Below are positions 1 to 5,339 of a stretch of 6,170 bases of DNA, in pieces. Below the pieces are notes generated by a model. The model made no database searches and had not been told where the DNA came from. It saw nothing but the letters and a program-made list of their open reading frames with translations. The stretch's first letter is position 1; each line of letters opens with the position of its first letter. The DNA is from Azoarcus sp. (lineage in GTDB: Bacteria; Pseudomonadota; Gammaproteobacteria; Burkholderiales; Rhodocyclaceae). The stretch spans positions 1 to 6,170 of the forward strand of contig JAIRWW010000322.1 of assembly GCA_031268685.1 (NCBI GenBank), read 5' to 3'. Both the position numbers and the translations under genes were made by a program.

Positions 1-531
1 GGAGAACCGGGAGACGATTTGTGGATTTCCGGCCAGCCAGGGCTGGCAGCGCTGGGGCTGGCTCATCTGCAAGGGCGCGTCCGTCTCGCCGATGCTTTCC
101 GCGCGACAGCCGCCCTGTACCGGCCTATGCCGCGCGTCGAGGCGGGGCTGGCCTTGCGCGGCGCGGTGCATGCAATGATCGACGTCTCCGATGGTCTTGT
201 AGGCGACCTCGGCCATTTGTGCGAACGCTCCGGCCTGGGAGCGGTGCTCGATGCGTCCGCGTTGCCAATGACGGCATTGCGCGAAACCGGCGTAGACGAA
301 GCATTTGCCCGCCAATGCCTGCTTGCGGGCGGCGACGATTACGAGCTGCTTTTTACAGCTTCGCCAGCGGCGCGCGGGGAAATCGAGGCGATTGCCCGCC
401 GGCTCGGCCTGCCGCTAACCCGCATAGGCCATCTCGCCGCCAATGCCGGGCCGGTGCTGTTGCGCGAAGAAGGCAAGGGTTTGCATGCCGCTATCCCATC
501 CGGCTACGATCATTTCGCCACGGACGGCTGA
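1..531 (+). CDS. thiL: Thiamine-monophosphate kinase, C-terminal half (5' end outside window)
   Basis: ThiL phosphorylates thiamine monophosphate with ATP to give thiamine diphosphate, the last step of cofactor synthesis, in the cytosol. The reading frame is open from base 1, so 176 residues are visible; the family is about 320 long, so roughly the N-terminal 45% is missing. Seen in the sequence: GEPGDDLWISG at the left edge, which matches the end of the N-terminal AIR-synthase-like domain; IDVSDGL at visible residues 60-66, opening the C-terminal domain; GGDDYELLFT at 110-119; and a closing GYDHFA. These resemble E. coli ThiL (DISDGL, GGEDYEL, GYDHFA) closely. A TTG at 19 is inside the conserved region and is not the start. 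The gene ends in TGA and is followed by a PHP gene rather than pgpA, the neighbour I would often expect. The identification is secure; only the missing N-terminus is unknown. Confidence 0.95.
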   Translation, partial: GEPGDDLWISGQPGLAALGLAHLQGRVRLADAFRATAALYRPMPRVEAGLALRGAVHAMIDVSDGLVGDLGHLCERSGLGAVLDASALPMTALRETGVDEAFARQCLLAGGDDYELLFTASPAARGEIEAIARRLGLPLTRIGHLAANAGPVLLREEGKGLHAAIPSGYDHFATDG

Positions 532-535
532 GGCG

Positions 536-566
536 AAACCGTCGCCTTGGTCTTGGCGCGCGGTTT
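536..566 (+). terminator. Imperfect hairpin after thiL, possible weak terminator
   Basis: AAACCG (536-541) pairs perfectly with CGGTTT (561-566), and inside it CGCC (543-546) pairs with GGCG (555-558), leaving an 8-nt loop and a small internal bulge. The A-run at the base and the TTT on the descending arm resemble an intrinsic terminator, but the U tract is only three bases before GC. An alternative smaller stem, AGGCGA (531-536) with TCGCCT (542-547), competes with it. The hairpin sits just after the thiL stop and covers the spacer of the promoter proposed for the next gene, so it could separate the two units. Termination is an inference. Confidence 0.3.
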
Positions 567-574
567 GCTATCAT
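546..574 (+). promoter_or_regulatory. Predicted sigma70-type promoter with extended -10, upstream of the PHP gene
   Basis: TATCAT at 569-574 is a good -10 hexamer (five of six matches to TATAAT), preceded by TG at 566-567 in the extended -10 position. A weak -35 (CTTGGT, 546-551) lies 17 bp upstream. Counting seven bases past the -10 puts the transcription start at about 581, the A of the ATG of the PHP gene. No Shine-Dalgarno sequence is present between the -10 and the ATG, which agrees with a leaderless message. This is pattern-based only. Confidence 0.5.
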
Positions 575-580
575 CGCGTG

Positions 581-1417
581 ATGAACGCCGATCTGCATTG
601 CCACTCGACCGTTTCCGACGGTTATCTGGACCCCTCCGCGCTGCTGCGCCGCGCGCATGCCAATGGCGTAGACCTGCTGGCGCTGACCGATCACGACGAA
701 TTGTCCGGCGTGGCCGATGCGGCGCGGGAGGCTGCTTTGCTGGGCTTGCGTTTCGTGGCAGGCGTTGAAATTTCTGTGTCATATGTGGATGATACGACCA
801 TCCATATCGTCGGACTCGGTGTCGATCCGCAGAATCCGGCCCTGCTTGCCGGTCTGGCGAGGGTGCGCAGTGGCCGCGAAGACCGGGCGCGGCGTATGGC
901 CGACGAACTCGAACGGATCGGATTGCGTGATGCGCTGGAGGGCGCGCGCCGGTTCGCGCGCAACCCGGAGATGATCGGGCGTGCGCATTTTGCGCGGCAT
1001 TTCGTCGCCAGCGGTCTGATGCCCGATGTCAACACTGTATTCGAGCATTATCTCGCGCGCGGCAAACCCGGCTTTGTCTCGCACGAATGGGCGAATCTCG
1101 ACGAGGCTGTGGCCTGGATTCGCGGCGCGGGCGGTATAGCCGTAATCGCGCATCCCTCGCGTTACCATCGCCTTTCGTCGGCGGCCCTGGATAAACTCGT
1201 CGCCGACTTCATGGACGCGGGCGGGGAGGCCATCGAGGTAGTGGCGGGGGCGCATACGCAAAAAGAAGTGTTGCGCTTTGCCAAGCTCGCCCGCAAGCGC
1301 GGGCTGCTGGCTTCGCGCGGTTCGGATTTTCATGGCGAAGCAGAAAGCGTGGTCGATGTCGGCCGATGCCAGCCTCTGCCGCCCGGCCTGACGCCTGTGT
1401 GGTCGCGCTTGTCGTGA
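581..1417 (+). CDS. rnm: PHP-domain phosphoesterase, RNase AM / 3',5'-nucleotide bisphosphate phosphatase family (YciV/TrpH)
   Basis: This 278-residue cytosolic metalloenzyme belongs to the PHP family that includes E. coli RNase AM (YciV), a 5'-3' exoribonuclease that trims rRNA 5' ends, and Chromobacterium CV1693, which removes the 3' phosphate from nucleotide 3',5'-bisphosphates. The metal-binding motifs are in order: HCHS (6-9) with D13, TDHD (36-39), E63, H75, AHPSRY (190-195) and SDFH (248-251). The middle segment, about 95-180, is the insertion domain typical of this subfamily (GRAHFAR at 133-139). The length fits the family (about 280-295). I chose ATG 581; an in-frame GTG lies directly before it at 578, and no purine-rich ribosome site precedes either, which fits the leaderless promoter upstream. 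The gene heads the cluster ending with rluB. Its exact substrate, RNA ends or small bisphosphates, cannot be decided from the sequence. Confidence 0.9.
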   Translation: MNADLHCHSTVSDGYLDPSALLRRAHANGVDLLALTDHDELSGVADAAREAALLGLRFVAGVEISVSYVDDTTIHIVGLGVDPQNPALLAGLARVRSGREDRARRMADELERIGLRDALEGARRFARNPEMIGRAHFARHFVASGLMPDVNTVFEHYLARGKPGFVSHEWANLDEAVAWIRGAGGIAVIAHPSRYHRLSSAALDKLVADFMDAGGEAIEVVAGAHTQKEVLRFAKLARKRGLLASRGSDFHGEAESVVDVGRCQPLPPGLTPVWSRLS

Positions 1418-1457
1418 AACGCCGTTTTTATCTCATTGCCTGTTTTCGTTTTCTTTA

Positions 1458-2105
1458 ATGGCCCAGTTTTTCTCCCTGCATCCAGAGTCGCCGCAAGCCA
1501 GGCTGGTTCGCCAGGCTGCCGGTATAGTTCGCGCGGGCGGCCTGATAGCCTTCCCGACCGATTCTGCCTATGCGCTTGGCGGACACCTCGGGGACGCGCC
1601 CTTGCTCGACCGCATCCGCCGTCTGCGCGGGGTGGACGAGCGCCATCATTTCACCCTGCTCTGCCGCGATCTGTCCGAGATCGCCACCTTCGCCCGCGTC
1701 GATAACGTGCAATACCGTCTGCTAAAGGCGGCCACGCCCGGCCCGTATACCTTCATCCTCGAAGGTACGCGCGAATTGCCGCGCCGCATGCTTCATCCGA
1801 AGCGCAAAACCATCGGCATCCGCGTGCCCGAGCACCCCGTGGTTGCGGCGCTGCTTGAAGAACTGGGCGAACCGCTGCTGTCTTCGACTCTGCTCCTGCC
1901 GGGCGAGGACATGCCGCTCACCGATGCCGTGGAAATCCGCGAACGGCTGGAAAAAGATCTCGATCTGGTGATCGAAGCAGGCGTATGCCGTCCCGAGGCG
2001 AGCACGGTAATTGATCTCTCCAGTGGCGCGCCCGTGCTGTTGCGGGCGGGCTGCGGGCGTCTCGATGTTTTCGGCCTTTCGGCGGACAGAGGGCGCGATG
2101 TTTAG
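1458..2105 (+). CDS. yciO: YciO-type protein, Sua5/YrdC/YciO family (threonylcarbamoyl-AMP synthase-like)
   Basis: The Sua5/YrdC fold makes threonylcarbamoyl-AMP from threonine, bicarbonate and ATP for the t6A37 modification of tRNA. The YciO branch is a paralogue whose physiological role is not settled; E. coli YciO does not substitute for TsaC. At 215 residues, the protein is close to E. coli YciO (about 206). Diagnostic segments are PTDSAYALG (33-41), FTLLCRDLSE (65-74), TPGPYTFIL (93-101), KRKTIGIRVP (115-124) and LSSTLLL (141-147), which match YciO rather than TsaC (which has PTEAVFGLG and a SAN motif). The KR-type lysine patch before FTLLC is replaced here by DERHH. The start is ATG 1458; the 40-bp gap before it is T-rich and carries no recognisable ribosome site. 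The 3' end overlaps the next gene by 8 bp. The family is secure, the activity less so. Confidence 0.9.
   Translation: MAQFFSLHPESPQARLVRQAAGIVRAGGLIAFPTDSAYALGGHLGDAPLLDRIRRLRGVDERHHFTLLCRDLSEIATFARVDNVQYRLLKAATPGPYTFILEGTRELPRRMLHPKRKTIGIRVPEHPVVAALLEELGEPLLSSTLLLPGEDMPLTDAVEIRERLEKDLDLVIEAGVCRPEASTVIDLSSGAPVLLRAGCGRLDVFGLSADRGRDV
2088..2093 (+). promoter_or_regulatory. Ribosome binding site fixing the start of the M50 protease gene
   Basis: AGAGGG at 2088-2093 lies four bases before ATG 2098. A second in-frame ATG at 2065, also followed by codons for Phe-Ser-Ala, has no comparable purine run, and starting there would add a charged segment before the first membrane helix. The site therefore favours 2098. 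Spacing is slightly short. Confidence 0.4.
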
Positions 2106-2751
2106 CGCCAGCATCCTGGTCTGGATCTTGCCGGTTGTTTTGGCGATTACGGTACATGAGGCGGCGCACGGCTACGTTGCGCGCGCATTTGGCGACCCGA
2201 CCGCCGAACTGGCCGGGCGCATCACACTCAATCCCTTGCGCCACATCGACCCGGTCGGAACGATAGCCGTGCCCTTGGGCCTCTACCTGTTATCCAGCGC
2301 GATGGGCGGCGGCGGGATTCTGTTCGGCTGGGCCAAGCCGGTGCCGGTCAATTTCAACCGGCTGCGCCGCCCCAAGGCCGACATGTTGTGGGTGGCTGCC
2401 GCCGGGCCTTTGTCCAATCTGCTCATGGCGTTGGGATGGGCCTTCATGCTCGTGCTGCTGAGCGGAAGCGCACCGGACAGCTATGCCTATGGCGCTTCGC
2501 TGATGGCCGGAGCCGGCATTTCCATCAATGGTGTGCTGATGTTGCTCAACTTGCTGCCGGTTCCGCCTCTCGACGGAGGGCGCATCGCCATAAGCCTGTT
2601 GCCGGATCGTCTGGCCCGTGAATACGCCCGCATCGAGCCGTTCGGCTTCCTGATCTTGCTGGCGCTGCTGACTACGGGCATGCTCAATGCCGTTCTCGGG
2701 CCCTTGCTGGACGGCTTCATGGCGCTCTTGCAAATGCTTTTCGGAAACTGA
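2098..2751 (+). CDS. Site-2 protease-type intramembrane zinc metalloprotease, M50 family (YwhC/SpoIVFB-like small form)
   Basis: This 217-residue polytopic membrane protein has the M50 active site: HEAAH at 20-24 within the first hydrophobic helix (zinc ligands H20 and H24, catalytic E21), and NLLPVPPLDGGR at 151-162 carrying the third metal-ligand aspartate (D159). NPLRHIDPVGT (45-55) and AAGPLSN (101-107) are further family signatures. Hydrophobic segments lie near 4-20, 54-68, 98-121, 137-155 and 190-208. There is no PDZ domain, which separates it from RseP, and it is much shorter than RseP (about 450). It matches the small M50 proteins often encoded beside yciO and scpA in Betaproteobacteria; their substrates are unknown to me. 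The start overlaps yciO by 8 bp (ATG inside its last codons), so translational coupling is likely. The stop lies 8 bp before scpA. No anti-sigma factor or other candidate substrate is encoded nearby. Confidence 0.92.
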   Translation: MFSASILVWILPVVLAITVHEAAHGYVARAFGDPTAELAGRITLNPLRHIDPVGTIAVPLGLYLLSSAMGGGGILFGWAKPVPVNFNRLRRPKADMLWVAAAGPLSNLLMALGWAFMLVLLSGSAPDSYAYGASLMAGAGISINGVLMLLNLLPVPPLDGGRIAISLLPDRLAREYARIEPFGFLILLALLTTGMLNAVLGPLLDGFMALLQMLFGN

Positions 2752-2759
2752 GGCAGGCC

Positions 2760-3599
2760 ATGGCGGAAATTGCGGCGACAATGGCTGTGGAACGGGAATT
2801 GCCGCTCGCGCCAAGAGAAGCTGGCGCAAGCGCGCTCGCCCGGCTGTACGGCGAGCCAGTGCTTGAACTGCCCAAAGACTTATATATTCCGCCCGACGCG
2901 CTGCGGGTATTCCTCGAAGCTTTCGAGGGGCCGCTCGATTTGCTGCTCTATCTCATTCGCCGCACCAACATCAATGTGCTCGACATCCCGATGGCGCCGC
3001 TTACTGCGCAGTACCTCGAATACGTCGAAGCCATGCGCGCCACCAACCTGGAGCTGGCGGCGGAATACCTGCTGATGGCGGCGATGCTGCTGGAAATCAA
3101 GTCGCGCATGCTGCTGCCCCGTCCGCCGCGCGAAGAATCGATCGAAGCCGACCCGCGGGCCGAATTGGTGCGGCGCCTGCTCGAATATGAGCAGACCAAG
3201 CTGGCGGCTTTGCGGCTTGATGCATTGCCCAGGGCAGGGCGCGATTTCGAGCGCGTCAGTGTGTTCGTGGCGGAAAAGATTGTCGAACGCATGCCCGAGG
3301 TGAGTCTGCATGACCTGCAATTGGCGTGGCTGCGGCTGATGAAGCGGGCGCGGCTCGTGCAGCATCACCGCATCGGACGCGAACAATTGTCGGTACGCGA
3401 GCACATGACGATCATCCTGCGCAAATTGCATGGTGGAGCCTTCGTCGTTTTCGATACCCTGTTCGATGTGGAAAAAGGCGCGGCGGGCCTGGTGGTGAGC
3501 TTTCTCGCCGTGCTCGAACTGGTCAAGGAAACCATGGTGGTCATCACCCAAAACGAGGCGTTTGCGCCGATTTACGTGAAGCTGGCGGCCGATGCATAA
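2760..3599 (+). CDS. scpA: Segregation and condensation protein A (kleisin subunit of Smc-ScpAB)
   Basis: ScpA is the kleisin that bridges the two heads of an Smc dimer and binds a ScpB dimer, forming the ring that compacts and separates chromosomes. This copy has 279 residues, slightly above the usual 240-270. FEGPLDLLLYLI at 55-66 is the hallmark of the N-terminal Smc-binding domain, followed by the helical segment ELAAEYLLMAAMLLEIKSRM (about 97-116). A linker, about 120-190, leads to the C-terminal winged helix that contacts the Smc head (LVVSFLAVLELVK through the closing PIYVKL). The first 45 residues, with LYIPPDAL (41-48), form an extension that I recall from betaproteobacterial ScpA. 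GAGG in the stop region of the upstream gene (2750-2753) gives a plausible ribosome site for ATG 2760; ATG 2781 is an alternative. The gene overlaps scpB by 8 bp, as expected for subunits made together. Confidence 0.95.
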   Translation: MAEIAATMAVERELPLAPREAGASALARLYGEPVLELPKDLYIPPDALRVFLEAFEGPLDLLLYLIRRTNINVLDIPMAPLTAQYLEYVEAMRATNLELAAEYLLMAAMLLEIKSRMLLPRPPREESIEADPRAELVRRLLEYEQTKLAALRLDALPRAGRDFERVSVFVAEKIVERMPEVSLHDLQLAWLRLMKRARLVQHHRIGREQLSVREHMTIILRKLHGGAFVVFDTLFDVEKGAAGLVVSFLAVLELVKETMVVITQNEAFAPIYVKLAADA

Positions 3600-4365
3600 G
3601 CCTGAAGAAGACGAAACCGCGGGCGAGGAAGAGGAAGCACGGGAAGCCGCGGAAGCGCGGGAAGCCGCGCCGGAGGCGGAAGCCGCCGAGCCAGCCGGAA
3701 TCGACGATGCCAACGCCTCCCCGGATGAAGAAACGGGCCTTGCGGAAGGTAGCGATACTCCCGTGCGCGCGCCCTTGCGGCTGTCCAGCCCCGAAGACTA
3801 CAAGCGCGTCATCGAAGCCGCCTTGCTCGCCAGTGCCGTGCCGCTGACCGCGACCGTCCTGCGCCTGCTGTTTGAGCCGGAGCCGGGCGGCGACCTCGTG
3901 CGCCGCTTGCTCGAAGAACTGCGCGCCGATTGGGAAAAGGCCGGGCGCGGCGTCGAATTGGCGCAGACTGCCAGCGGCTGGCGTTTCCAGACGCGGCCCG
4001 ATTATCAGGTCTATCTGGATCGCCTGAAAAACGAAAAACCGCCGCGTTATTCGCGCGCGGTCATGGAGACGCTGGCCATCGTCGCTTATCGCCAGCCGGT
4101 GACGAGAGGCGATATCGAAGATATTCGCGGCGTCGCCGTCTCGCCCGGCGTACTCAAGACGCTGGAATCGCGCGGCTGGATCGACGTAGTCGGCCACCGC
4201 GATACCCCCGGTCGTCCGGCGCTTTTCGCTACCACGAAACGCTTTCTTGACGACATGGGCTTGCGCGGTTTGGCTGAACTGCCTGCGCTGCCCGAAATTG
4301 AAAGGATGATGGATCTTGTCGACACCGCGCACCTCGAAGCGAACGCCACTACGCCCGCCGAGTGA
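3592..4365 (+). CDS. scpB: Segregation and condensation protein B, with acidic N-terminal extension
   Basis: ScpB is a dimer of two winged-helix domains per chain that binds the middle of ScpA and regulates Smc ATPase cycling. The 257-residue product has a core from about residue 67: [12 protein letters not shown] (70-81) opens the first winged helix; SGWRFQT and [28 protein letters not shown] span the junction into the second; the closing part carries [18 protein letters not shown] and LPALPEIE, the usual ScpB ending. Compared with Bacillus subtilis ScpB (about 197 residues), it has some 60 extra N-terminal residues rich in Glu, Ala and Asp. These include the hexapeptide EAREAA repeated twice (15-20 and 21-26). 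ATG 3592 lies inside the end of scpA (8-bp overlap) and has only a weak GGCGG upstream. GTG 3763 (residue 58), with GGAAGG 13 bases upstream, is the only other start before the core. The 3' end overlaps rluB by 50 bp. Confidence 0.93.
   Translation: MHKPEEDETAGEEEEAREAAEAREAAPEAEAAEPAGIDDANASPDEETGLAEGSDTPVRAPLRLSSPEDYKRVIEAALLASAVPLTATVLRLLFEPEPGGDLVRRLLEELRADWEKAGRGVELAQTASGWRFQTRPDYQVYLDRLKNEKPPRYSRAVMETLAIVAYRQPVTRGDIEDIRGVAVSPGVLKTLESRGWIDVVGHRDTPGRPALFATTKRFLDDMGLRGLAELPALPEIERMMDLVDTAHLEANATTPAE
3633..3668 (+). repeat. 18-bp tandem duplication inside scpB
   Basis: Two head-to-tail 18-bp units (3633-3650 and 3651-3668) of pattern GGAAGCRCGGGAAGCCGC differ only at 3639 (A) versus 3657 (G). 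They encode the hexapeptide EAREAA twice, in frame, in the acidic extension of ScpB. A more degenerate GCGGAAGCCGCC follows at 3676-3687. The near-identity at DNA level indicates a recent duplication, probably by slippage. Confidence 0.85.
4301..4306 (+). promoter_or_regulatory. Ribosome binding site for the TTG start of rluB
   Basis: AAAGGA at 4301-4306, within the scpB coding region, is nine bases before TTG 4316. It is the only good Shine-Dalgarno-like sequence near the 5' end of the rluB frame and supports that TTG as the start. Confidence 0.5.
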
Positions 4366-5305
4366 AGATTCCCGCCGCACAAAGCGCCGCGTCGCGCGCC
4401 GTGGCGAAGACGGGCGGGATGCCGCCGCGCCCGATGCACCCGATGCTCCCGCCGCAGCTGTCGCAGCTGCCGCCGCGCCGCGCCAGCCTCGCGGCGGCCC
4501 TGGCAAGCACGGTAGCGTCGAACCCGAACGCCTGCAAAAAGTCCTTGCCCGTGCCGGGCTTGCCTCGCGCCGCCAGATCGAGGAATGGGTGGAAGAGGGC
4601 CGCATCCTGGTCAATGATCGCCCCGCCGGCCCTGGGCAAAAAATCGGCCCCGGCGACCGCGTGAAACTCAATGGCCATCTGGTGCCGCTGCGCTTCGGCG
4701 GACGTCCCCCCCGCGTGTTGCTCTACCACAAGCCCGAAGGCGAAATAGTCTCCCGCAACGACCCCGAAGGCCGTCCCACCGTCTTTGAGCGCCTGCCGGT
4801 TCTGCGGCGCGGGCGCTGGCTGGCGATAGGCCGCCTGGACTTCAACACATCCGGCCTGCTGTTGTTTACTGACGACGGCGGCCTTGCCAACCGCCTGATG
4901 CACCCGAGCCACGGCATAGACCGCGAATACGCGGTCAGGCTGCTCGGCGAACTCTCCGGCGAACAAATCCAGAGCCTTACCACCGGGATCGCCCTCGAAG
5001 ACGGCACAGCCCGGTTCGACTCCCTGCGGGGCGAAGGCGGCGAAGGCATCAACCATTGGTATCGCGTCACCATCTCGGAAGGCCGCAACCGGGAAATCCG
5101 CCGCATGTTTGAAGCCGTTGGCCTCACTGTGAGCCGCCTGATGCGGGTGCGCTACGGCCCGGTCGAATTGCCACCCCGGCTCAAGCGCGGCATGTGGATG
5201 GAACTGCCGGAATCCGAAGCCTGCCGTCTGGCGGGGATTCCCGAGCCGAAAGGGAAAGACCGCGAGCGTGCGCCGAAAATGCGGCGGACAGTGGCGCGGC
5301 AATAG
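4316..5305 (+). CDS. rluB: 23S rRNA pseudouridine synthase, RluB-type, with long basic/Ala-Pro-rich N-terminal extension
   Basis: RluB converts U2605 (E. coli numbering) of 23S rRNA to pseudouridine during 50S maturation. An S4 RNA-binding domain (about 70-120, opening [15 protein letters not shown]) precedes the RsuA-family catalytic domain. That domain holds [21 protein letters not shown] (from 137), [14 protein letters not shown] (172-185) with catalytic D175, [15 protein letters not shown], and the RluB-like [12 protein letters not shown] and [15 protein letters not shown], all close to E. coli RluB. Residues 1-68 are an extension: first Arg/Lys/Pro-rich, then DAPDAPAAA and an alanine run. 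A short basic tail closes the protein. TTG 4316 is the only conventional start before the S4 domain: a TGA lies three codons upstream in frame (4307-4309), and no ATG, GTG or TTG follows until inside S4. The gene therefore overlaps scpB by 50 bp. The identity is secure and the start is well supported. Confidence 0.93.
   Translation: MSTPRTSKRTPLRPPSEDSRRTKRRVARRGEDGRDAAAPDAPDAPAAAVAAAAAPRQPRGGPGKHGSVEPERLQKVLARAGLASRRQIEEWVEEGRILVNDRPAGPGQKIGPGDRVKLNGHLVPLRFGGRPPRVLLYHKPEGEIVSRNDPEGRPTVFERLPVLRRGRWLAIGRLDFNTSGLLLFTDDGGLANRLMHPSHGIDREYAVRLLGELSGEQIQSLTTGIALEDGTARFDSLRGEGGEGINHWYRVTISEGRNREIRRMFEAVGLTVSRLMRVRYGPVELPPRLKRGMWMELPESEACRLAGIPEPKGKDRERAPKMRRTVARQ
4430..4469 (+). repeat. Short tandem duplications in the rluB N-terminal linker
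   Basis: Two adjacent 9-bp duplications are present: CCCGATGCA/CCCGATGCT (4430-4438, 4439-4447), encoding the PDA-PDA part of the linker, and CCGCAGCTG/TCGCAGCTG (4452-4460, 4461-4469) in the alanine run. Each pair differs at one base. They lie in the non-conserved linker before the S4 domain and look like slippage products. Confidence 0.75.
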
Positions 5306-5322
5306 AAGCGGCGCGTAGAAAC

Positions 5323-5337
5323 GGCGCGGCCCGCGCC
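5323..5337. terminator. GC-rich palindrome between convergent rluB and pyrD, possible weak bidirectional terminator
   Basis: GGCGCGG (5323-5329) and CCGCGCC (5331-5337) are perfect inverted repeats around a single C, which could fold into a 6-bp all-GC stem with a 3-nt loop. It lies in the 34-bp gap between the rluB and pyrD stop codons, where a shared terminator would be expected. The following sequence is weak in U on the plus strand (CGCTATTGTTG) and only slightly better for pyrD transcripts (GTTTCT on the minus strand). Its position supports the call; the poor U tract counts against strong intrinsic termination. Confidence 0.4.
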
Positions 5338-5339
5338 CG

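Noticed and set aside
765..795. TTGAAA and TGATAC inside the PHP gene, possible internal promoter for yciO
   Set aside because: The spacer is about 19 bp, the -10 match is poor, and it lies more than 650 bp before yciO within conserved coding sequence.
779..1333. Minus-strand open frame of 184 codons antisense to the PHP gene
   Set aside because: No family resemblance, and the PHP metal-binding motifs on the plus strand account for the region.
1417..1427. AAACGCCGTTT just after the PHP stop, as a terminator
   Set aside because: The arms are separated by one base and cannot form a stable hairpin loop; the following T-run alone is not enough.
2065..2097. Upstream in-frame ATG 2065 as the start of the M50 protease
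   Set aside because: It lacks a ribosome site and would add a charged segment before the first helix; ATG 2098 has AGAGGG upstream and the common short overlap with yciO.
2863..2888. TTGAAC followed by TATATATT inside scpA, possible internal promoter
   Set aside because: The spacing between the elements (12-14 bp) is too short for a sigma70 promoter, and the region encodes the conserved LYIPPDAL segment.
4362..4664. GTG-initiated frame overlapping the scpB stop (GTGA), possible coupled start for rluB
   Set aside because: It is in a different frame from the S4 and catalytic domains and ends without any RluB motif; using it would need a frameshift for which I see no slippery site.
3544..4671. 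Long minus-strand open frame (375 codons) antisense to scpA, scpB and rluB
   Set aside because: It mirrors the high-GC third-position bias of the plus-strand genes, shows no recognisable domain, and is covered by well-identified scpB and rluB.
4349..5302. Minus-strand open frame of 317 codons antisense to rluB
   Set aside because: rluB is identified by a full set of family motifs across the same DNA; the antisense frame is low in recognisable structure and is a composition effect.
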